Below, piece after piece: positions 17,619-23,468 of a stretch of 36,192 bases of DNA. Origin of the DNA: Selenomonadaceae bacterium (lineage in GTDB: Bacteria > Bacillota > Negativicutes > Selenomonadales > Selenomonadaceae); assembly GCA_017476425.1 (NCBI GenBank), contig JAFUZV010000130.1, forward strand, positions 1 to 36,192. The letters are read 5' to 3'. The position numbers and the translations under genes were made by a program. The notes beneath the pieces were generated by a model. That model did no database searches, was not told the origin of the DNA, and was given only the letters and a program-made list of their open reading frames with translations. The stretch's first letter is position 1, and every line of letters starts with the position of its first letter.

Positions 17619-18494
17619 AATAAACGGTTCTATTACTGACCAAACAGCATTGAAATTTTCTAAAAAACAAGCGTGTGAAGTATTAGGAATGATTGAAATA
17701 TTAGCGTTCGGCAATTCATAATAAGCGGCGATCGCTGTCGTCATAGGTGAATTAGGATCATTTTCGCCGTTGATCAAAAGCACCGGACATTTGATCTTTG
17801 AAAAAATTTCTCTGCTGACGATCGCATTATTCCACATATCTTCATACATATGTAGCATTTCTTGCCAACGATCCGGCTCAGGCATCAATTTTTTCTGCTG
17901 ATCGATAAATTCAGCGTCGAATTTTCTCCAAGCATTGAGATCAAAAACGAAAAATTTATTTGTCTTTAAAACTTCACCGGCTCCGATCGTTATCAATTTT
18001 TTCACACGATCAGGATAATTAACTGCAAATGAATAGCCGCTGTAACCACCATCACTAAAGCCGATCATTGTAACAGATTTTTTCACATTAAAATTTTTTA
18101 ACACAGCTTGAATATCATCAGCACGTTGTTTGAGTGTAAAAGGTTTATGACCGATCTCCGATCTGCCGTGTCCACGTGTCGAAATTACAATCACTTGATT
18201 AGTAACTTTCAATTTGTCGATAAAGCAACCCATTTCATAAGCACAACCAAGTCCGCCGCCGTGAAGAATAACGATCGGATCACCTTGTCCGTAGACTTCG
18301 TAATAAATTTTTGCGTCATCACTTTTAACATAATGACTTGCAGATTGATTATCACCATAAGGTGTATTGCTTGAAATCATTTGTGGAGTCTGTGAAAAAT
18401 ATTTTAACGCCTCAACTTTATTATCATTCATTCCAAAAATCAACAGACTTGAACAAATTGCCGTCATCGAAATTATTTTTTTTAATTTATTCAT
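17613..18494 (-). CDS. Exported alpha/beta hydrolase
   Basis: A 293-residue protein with an N-terminal signal peptide (hydrophobic core about residues 7-22), so it probably acts outside the cytoplasm. The alpha/beta-hydrolase triad is visible: nucleophile Ser147 in GFSDGG, Asp246 in NGENDPNSP and His274 in TSHACF, with the oxyanion stretch VILHGGG (76-82). The substrate is unknown; ester or lactone hydrolysis is the family default. The start is ATG 18494: an open frame extends to 18560, but those residues come from a repeat element, whose CGGAG is placed as ribosome binding site. It separates mutA from mutB, is flanked by repeat elements on both sides, and may be an inserted cassette. Confidence 0.82.
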   Translation of the reverse strand: MNKLKKIISMTAICSSLLIFGMNDNKVEALKYFSQTPQMISSNTPYGDNQSASHYVKSDDAKIYYEVYGQGDPIVILHGGGLGCAYEMGCFIDKLKVTNQVIVISTRGHGRSEIGHKPFTLKQRADDIQAVLKNFNVKKSVTMIGFSDGGYSGYSFAVNYPDRVKKLITIGAGEVLKTNKFFVFDLNAWRKFDAEFIDQQKKLMPEPDRWQEMLHMYEDMWNNAIVSREIFSKIKCPVLLINGENDPNSPMTTAIAAYYELPNANISIIPNTSHACFLENFNAVWSVIEPFIN

Positions 18495-18498
18495 AATT

Positions 18499-18530
18499 AA
18501 CTCCGAATTACGCATTCCGCATTCTGAATT
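18499..18530. repeat. 32-base heptamer element between mutA and the hydrolase gene
   Basis: A single 32-base arm ending in AATT, flanked by a perfect 7-base inverted repeat (ATTAACT near 18496, AGTTAAT near 18530). Read on the minus strand it lies between the mutA stop and the hydrolase start, and its last unit provides the GGAG before the hydrolase ATG. Confidence 0.75.
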
Positions 18531-20703
18531 AGTTAATACCTTTTTTCTTCTGCAAAGCAACTAACGTTTGATAGCAATTTGAACGAACATTAATATAATC
18601 ATCAATACCGGCATTCTTATAAGTCTCAACAAGTTCCGCCGGTGCAGTGCCTGCAAGATAAACTGTTGCATTAGGCAAAACTTCGTGAAGTTTAGGAGCA
18701 AGAGCCGGAACAATTTCAGGATAAGTTGCATCTGTTGAACAGATTACAACTGCATCTGCGACAGATTCTTTAGCAGCCGCTGCACAATCTTCAACAGTCT
18801 TGAAACCGTCATTGCTTAAAACTTGAAATGCACCGACTTGCAAGAATCCTGTAGTGAAGTCTGCACGAGCTTTATGCTGTGGAATAGGTCCCATATTTGC
18901 CAAAAAGATTTTTACATTATCGCCGTTATGATCGGCTTTGAATTTTTCAGTTGCATTACGAAGTGCTTCAAATTTTTCACTGCGGCGATGTGCCGTTATC
19001 GCATTCACTGTTTCGCTTTCGCCTTTGCCCAATGCTTGACGAATTTCAGCAATAGTAGCACCGGCAGCGGCAGCAGCAATAACGGAATCCATTTCAGCCA
19101 CTTTGATTGCTGATACTGCCGCTTTAACAGCATTACCATCAATCGAAGAAATGAATTTTTCCACTTCTGCAACACGAGATTTTTTATTGTCATCAAAATT
19201 TTCTTCGCGAGGATCAAGTCTTTCTTCTGTCATATTAGGATACATATTTGTTCCGACGATACGATCGCGGCGTGATTCAGCGGCTTTAAGTCGATCCGCT
19301 AAAACTTTTGCAATAGAATCTTGTGGATAATTTTCTTTGAGTGCCGCAATAATTCCGCCTTTACCTTCGATCGCTTGAAATTCTGCCCAAATCTTTTCTT
19401 TGATCTGTTGAGTCAATGTTTCAACTGCCCAACTTCCACCGGCAGGATCAATCGGTTGAAGAAGTCCAAATTCTTCTTGCAAAATGATCTGAATATTACG
19501 GGCGATTCTTCTGCTAAATTCATCACCTTTACGAATCGGCTCATCAAATGGTGCGCTTTCAAATGAATCAAGTCCGCCAACAACGCCGCTGAAAATTTCA
19601 GTCGTATTTCTAAGCATATTGACGTAAGGATCATAAGTAGTTTTGAAGAATAACGCCGGACGACCGTGAACGTGTGCAATTTGAGAATTTTCATTGCCGC
19701 CGAAGGCTTTGACGATCTCAGCCCAAATAGGACGAACTGCACGAAGTTTAGCAACCTGCATAAAGAAATTTTCACCCATTGAGAAACCGAACATAATTTG
19801 TTGAGCCGCTTCATCGATCGTTAAACCGCGTTTCATCAATGCACGAATATATTCAACTGCTGTTGCTAAAGTATAGGCGATCTCTTGAACGTCATTTGCG
19901 CCGCCGTTGCTGTAAACGTCAGACTTAACAAATAATGTTTTGAGTTCCGGCGAATTTTTAACAGTCCATTTAGCTGCACTTGCCATTTCGTCAAAAAGTT
20001 TTTCAAGATTTTGATCAACTTTTCCATTTGCTGCAAGTTCACCGATCGGATCAGCTCCAACAACGCCTTTCAATGAATCGATCTTGCCACCATTCTTTTT
20101 GACAGCTGCAACGATCAATGAAAGCAGAGGCATTGAAGATTCACCGGCGTAAAGATAAATAGGATAATCAGCAAGTTTTAAATCTTTCAAAAGCGTTTCA
20201 ATATCGCCGAGAGTTGAAAGATTTACACCAACATCACCAACATTTTCAGCGTCTTTAATGTCGATCGCCTTCAGAGTTGCATTATCAACTTTGATATTGT
20301 AGATTGTTGATCCTTTTGCGATCTCACGTTGAAGAAGTTCATTATTTTCAGCCGGATCAGTTTCGTCACAAGTCTGTGCAATTCCCCAAGGTTTATTAAC
20401 ATAACCATTGACAGTTGCGCCACGAAGATAATTATTCATTCCTGGAAAAGAATTTTTCGGCAAAATGTCTTCAGTCGTTGCACGGAAATACATCGGCTCA
20501 AAAGTAATTCCTTCATAAGTCTTTGTGTACATCTTCTTATCGAATGGTGCGCCTTTCAAAAGTTCAATACAGGCTTCTTTCCATTCGTCATAAGTCGGAG
20601 CTGTAAACTCGTCAAGTGGAACATCAGGAAAATTTGTTTGTGATTCGGCACGCTTGATTATTTCTTGCAAATCAAGTTCAGCCTTTTGTTTCTCATCACT
20701 CAT
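18529..20703 (-). CDS. mutA: Methylmalonyl-CoA mutase small subunit
   Basis: A 724-residue paralogue of the large subunit. The TIM-barrel part is recognisable (ARNIQIILQEEFGL, DPAGGSWAVETLT, ENFFMQVAKLRA). The C-terminal flavodoxin-like domain lacks the cobalamin ligand motif: FLANMGPIPQHKAR occupies the DxHxxG place. Loss of that motif is normal for the non-catalytic small subunit of the heterodimer. The N-terminal segment (TYDEWKEACIELLKGAPFDKK) is typical of this subunit. ATG 20703 has an AAGGAGG ribosome binding site. It is the first gene of the mutA-hydrolase-mutB run. Confidence 0.95.
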   Translation of the reverse strand: MSDEKQKAELDLQEIIKRAESQTNFPDVPLDEFTAPTYDEWKEACIELLKGAPFDKKMYTKTYEGITFEPMYFRATTEDILPKNSFPGMNNYLRGATVNGYVNKPWGIAQTCDETDPAENNELLQREIAKGSTIYNIKVDNATLKAIDIKDAENVGDVGVNLSTLGDIETLLKDLKLADYPIYLYAGESSMPLLSLIVAAVKKNGGKIDSLKGVVGADPIGELAANGKVDQNLEKLFDEMASAAKWTVKNSPELKTLFVKSDVYSNGGANDVQEIAYTLATAVEYIRALMKRGLTIDEAAQQIMFGFSMGENFFMQVAKLRAVRPIWAEIVKAFGGNENSQIAHVHGRPALFFKTTYDPYVNMLRNTTEIFSGVVGGLDSFESAPFDEPIRKGDEFSRRIARNIQIILQEEFGLLQPIDPAGGSWAVETLTQQIKEKIWAEFQAIEGKGGIIAALKENYPQDSIAKVLADRLKAAESRRDRIVGTNMYPNMTEERLDPREENFDDNKKSRVAEVEKFISSIDGNAVKAAVSAIKVAEMDSVIAAAAAGATIAEIRQALGKGESETVNAITAHRRSEKFEALRNATEKFKADHNGDNVKIFLANMGPIPQHKARADFTTGFLQVGAFQVLSNDGFKTVEDCAAAAKESVADAVVICSTDATYPEIVPALAPKLHEVLPNATVYLAGTAPAELVETYKNAGIDDYINVRSNCYQTLVALQKKKGIN

Positions 20704-20764
20704 ACTTTTGCCTCCTTGAGTGGTTTCTCCACTTCTACAATTTTTTTATTGTGATTTATGATAA

Positions 20765-20793
20765 ATATTAACTCAATTTATTTTTAACGTCAA
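20765..20793 (-). promoter_or_regulatory. Promoter and short leader of mutA
   Basis: Minus strand TTGACG (20793-20788) and TAATAT (20770-20765) with a 17-base spacer lie about 60 bases upstream of the mutA ATG. The leader contains a small hairpin, AGTGG/CCACT with a 5-base loop, directly before the AAGGAGG ribosome binding site. No cobalamin riboswitch is recognisable; the leader is too short. Confidence 0.65.
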
Positions 20794-20800
20794 TAGAAAT

Positions 20801-21484
20801 TCACTGTAAATTTTCAAATTCTTTTCTGATCATCTTCAAACGATCGACGAGATTATTTTTTAATTTCAATTCAAGCGTTTTAAGATCGTCAGTGTCGAAA
20901 TCGTAAATGACTTGTGCTGATCCGTTAATTCTAACTTCGCCGCCGAAATCATCAGTGAAAATGTTGTAATAAATTGCAAGATCGCTGTTAATATTAAAGT
21001 CACAATAATTTATAACGACAAATGATCCGTTGGTGATCTCTAAAAAATTGTTCGGACTTAAAAATAATTGAAAGCCTTCTAATTCAGTTGATAAATTTAT
21101 TCCGTATTGCCACGACGGAATTTTTTTTTGATCAACGAAAAAATTTTTATCGCCGTTAAATTCGTTTAAACTCTTAAGCGTCGAATCAAAATTATTTTTC
21201 AGTATGTCGACGAATTTATTAATGTCCTCAGAAAAAAATTCAGTCAAACAAAATTCATTTAAGCCGAAAATTTTTGATAAACGATATTCACTCGTCTCAA
21301 AATGAAAATATATTTTTAAGCCGCGATGAGTTGTCTCATTCGTGTAAGTCAAAATTTCGTAATCGTCGCCGGTATCTTGAAAAATTTTTCTCAATTTAAA
21401 ATTGTAATTTTCATCAGGCACGCTTTTAAAAAATTCTTCAGCGTTGATCGTCTCTTCGATATTCTTCTTCTCTTCAGGTAACAT
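20801..21484 (-). CDS. Uncharacterised 227-residue protein
   Basis: I do not recognise this protein. It is acidic and soluble, rich in Phe, Asn and Asp, without signal peptide, membrane segment or cysteine motif. It seems to be mixed alpha/beta, with a C-terminal charged helix (LELKLKNNLVDRLKMIRKEF). ATG 21484 has a good GAGGTGATC ribosome binding site and its own promoter, which supports a real gene. It is a single-gene unit: mutA downstream has a separate promoter 97 bases or less away, and dapB upstream is divergent. Confidence 0.65.
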   Translation of the reverse strand: MLPEEKKNIEETINAEEFFKSVPDENYNFKLRKIFQDTGDDYEILTYTNETTHRGLKIYFHFETSEYRLSKIFGLNEFCLTEFFSEDINKFVDILKNNFDSTLKSLNEFNGDKNFFVDQKKIPSWQYGINLSTELEGFQLFLSPNNFLEITNGSFVVINYCDFNINSDLAIYYNIFTDDFGGEVRINGSAQVIYDFDTDDLKTLELKLKNNLVDRLKMIRKEFENLQ

Positions 21485-21512
21485 TTGATCACCTCAACAA
21501 ATTTATTCGGCA

Positions 21513-21541
21513 ATTATATAAAATTTTTGTAAGTTAGTAAA
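21513..21541 (-). promoter_or_regulatory. Promoter of the 227-residue protein gene
   Basis: Minus strand perfect TATAAT (21518-21513) with TTTACT (21541-21536) 17 bases upstream. The -35 box lies 2 bases from the -35 box of the divergent dapB promoter. Confidence 0.5.
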
Positions 21542-21543
21542 TC

Positions 21544-21571
21544 TTGACATTGATAAATGGATTAATATAGA
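21544..21571 (+). promoter_or_regulatory. Promoter of dapB and following genes
   Basis: Perfect TTGACA (21544-21549) and TATAGA (21566-21571), 16 bases apart, lie about 40 bases before the dapB start. The arrangement is back to back with the minus-strand promoter. Confidence 0.55.
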
Positions 21572-21612
21572 ATGAGAAAAAATTTTTATTTAATGTTTTG
21601 GAGGCGTAAATA

Positions 21613-22404
21613 ATGATCAAAGTTATTGTTAATGGTGCGTACGGTCGAATGGGTCGAACAGTTTTAAATGCCGTGATAAATGATCCGGAGTTGGAACTTG
21701 TCGGCGCAGTTGATGTTATCGGCGGTGCAGACAGCGGTGAGATCAGCGGCAATAAAAAAAATGCTATCGTCGTTGAAACTGATCTGACGAAAGCACTTAT
21801 TGAAAAAAAGCCGGACGTTATGATTGACTTCACTCAACCGCAAGCAGTTTTTCAAAATGTGATCACTGCGCTTGAAAATAAAGTTTCGCCGGTCGTCGGT
21901 ACAACCGGCTTAAGTGACGCTGAAAAAGAAATTATTCGTGAGACTTCAGAAAAATTTGATACGCCGGTTTTCATTGCTCCGAATTTTGCGATCGGTGCAG
22001 TGCTTATGATGTTGGTATCGAAACAAATTGCAAAGTATATGCCGGACGTTGAAATTATTGAACTTCATCACGATAAAAAATTAGATGCGCCGAGTGGAAC
22101 TGCTGAATTAACTGCGAAAATGATCGCTGAAGTCCGTGAAAGTCATCAACAAGGTCATCCTAATGAAGTTGAAAAAATGGATCACGTTCGTGGCGCAAAT
22201 TATGACGGTATTCGCATTCATAGTGTTAGACTGCCGGGCTATGTTGCTCATCAAGAAGTAATTTTCGGCGGCTTAGGTCAAACTTTGACGATTCGTCACG
22301 ATTCAACCGGCAGAGATTCTTTTATGCCCGGCGTTTTGCTTGCCTGCAAGAAAGTTAGAAGTTTGAAAGGTTTAACCGTCGGACTTGATAAGCTGCTTGA
22401 TTAA
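21613..22404 (+). CDS. dapB: 4-hydroxy-tetrahydrodipicolinate reductase
   Basis: A 263-residue enzyme of the diaminopimelate/lysine pathway, making tetrahydrodipicolinate with NAD(P)H. The N-terminal nucleotide-binding loop is VNGAYGRMGRTV (7-18). The catalytic stretch ELHHDKKLDAPSGTA gives H152/H153 and K156 and the substrate-binding SGTA. Length matches the family. The ribosome binding site is TTTGGAGG. It is isolated here from other dap genes. Its TAA overlaps the ATG of the methylase gene by one base (TAATG), so the downstream gene may be translationally coupled. Confidence 0.96.
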   Translation: MIKVIVNGAYGRMGRTVLNAVINDPELELVGAVDVIGGADSGEISGNKKNAIVVETDLTKALIEKKPDVMIDFTQPQAVFQNVITALENKVSPVVGTTGLSDAEKEIIRETSEKFDTPVFIAPNFAIGAVLMMLVSKQIAKYMPDVEIIELHHDKKLDAPSGTAELTAKMIAEVRESHQQGHPNEVEKMDHVRGANYDGIRIHSVRLPGYVAHQEVIFGGLGQTLTIRHDSTGRDSFMPGVLLACKKVRSLKGLTVGLDKLLD

Positions 22405-23387
22405 TGGCGCAAAAAGATTTAAATTCAGCGGCAAGAAATAAGAATGATGAATTTTATACACTCTATGAAGACATTCAAAAAGAATTGAATTGTTATTTTG
22501 ATTTTGATAATGATGTTTTCAAAGATAAAGTAATTTTATTGCCTTGTGATGATCCGGATTGCAGCAACTTTACGAAATTTTTTGTTGATAACTTCAAACG
22601 ATTCAAAATTAAAAAATTGATCTCAACAAGTTATGCAAAAGATTCTAACGGAAAAATTTTCATTATGAATAGTGATGAAGTTAAAAATTATTATCTTGAA
22701 TGTGATGGCGATTTTCGATCTGATGAAGTTAAAAATTTGCGTGACGAATCAGACATAATAATTACAAATCCGCCATTTAGTTTATTTCGTGAGTTTTTGA
22801 AATGGATTATCAACGCTGATAAAAAATTTCTGATAATCGGAAATATCAACTGCATAACTTATAAAGAAGTCTTTCCGTTGATCAAAGAAAATAAAATTTG
22901 GCTCGGCAATGGTATGAGTCGCTGGATTTCCGGCTTTATCGTGCCAGAAGGCTATGAACTTTATGGAAGTGAGGCAAGAATTAAAGACGGTGAAAGAATC
23001 GTTGCAACAAATAATTGTCTATGGCTTACGAATCTTGAGCACGGACGCAGACATAAACCATTGAAGTTAATGACGATGGCGCAGAATTTAAATCAAAGCC
23101 GACACAAAATTATCAGAGATCAAGGCTATCAAAGATATGATAATTACAATGCGATTGAAGTTCCATTTGTCGATGCAATTCCAAAAGATTATGACGGAGT
23201 TATGGGCGTGCCGATAACTTTTCTTGATAAATATTGTCCTGAGCAATTTGAAATTTTAGGTCATACTTATGCAGGTGATACAACTTTAGAAGTTGAAGAG
23301 TTGCGAACTGATCCGAAAAATCGCAATCGTGGATTGATCAACGGAAAAATAAAATATGATAGAATTTTAATTAAGCGGCGTAGGTGA
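22404..23387 (+). CDS. EcoRI-type adenine-specific DNA methyltransferase
   Basis: A 327-residue protein of the EcoRI methylase family. The N-terminal NKNDEFYTLYEDIQKELN and LLPCDDPDCSNFTKFF (motif I region) are characteristic. The catalytic motif for N6-adenine methylation is NPPF (122-125) in DIIITNPPFSLFREF. The reference enzyme M.EcoRI methylates GAATTC, but the target here is not proven. No restriction endonuclease is recognisable beside it, so it looks like an orphan or a broad-host decoy. There is no clear ribosome binding site; the start overlaps the dapB stop. Base composition and codon use look like the neighbours. Confidence 0.88.
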   Translation: MAQKDLNSAARNKNDEFYTLYEDIQKELNCYFDFDNDVFKDKVILLPCDDPDCSNFTKFFVDNFKRFKIKKLISTSYAKDSNGKIFIMNSDEVKNYYLECDGDFRSDEVKNLRDESDIIITNPPFSLFREFLKWIINADKKFLIIGNINCITYKEVFPLIKENKIWLGNGMSRWISGFIVPEGYELYGSEARIKDGERIVATNNCLWLTNLEHGRRHKPLKLMTMAQNLNQSRHKIIRDQGYQRYDNYNAIEVPFVDAIPKDYDGVMGVPITFLDKYCPEQFEILGHTYAGDTTLEVEELRTDPKNRNRGLINGKIKYDRILIKRRR

Positions 23388-23396
23388 ATAAAATGA

Positions 23397-23468
23397 ATGA
23401 AAAAATATTTTGAAGAAGTCGACAGAGTATTAAACGAATTTCAAATTGAGGTGATTTTTTATGGATGA
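23397..23468 (+). CDS. Possible 23-residue leader peptide or gene remnant
   Basis: A short open frame (MKKYFEEVDRVLNEFQIE...) starts 9 bases after the methylase stop and overlaps the start of the next gene by 8 bases. TAGGTGA lies upstream at ribosome-binding distance. It contains the ribosome binding site of the 909-residue gene (GAGGTGA), so its translation could affect that gene. It may also be the truncated head of a lost gene. Weak evidence. Confidence 0.25.
   Translation: MKKYFEEVDRVLNEFQIEVIFYG

Noticed and set aside
15247-18530. Short repeats considered as a CRISPR array
   Set aside because: The units are contiguous heptamers without spacers, dispersed singly or as inverted pairs between genes, and no cas genes are near.
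18495-18560. N-terminal extension of the hydrolase up to 18560
   Set aside because: The added residues (NSECGMRNSEL) come from the repeat element and the end of mutA; the signal peptide begins at 18494 with its own ribosome binding site.
18529-18900. Loss of the DxHxxG motif in mutA regarded as a damaged gene
   Set aside because: The small subunit of heterodimeric methylmalonyl-CoA mutase normally lacks cobalamin ligand residues.
20704-20764. A cobalamin riboswitch before mutA
   Set aside because: The leader is only about 60 bases and shows just one 5-bp hairpin; the conserved B12-box and core are not visible.
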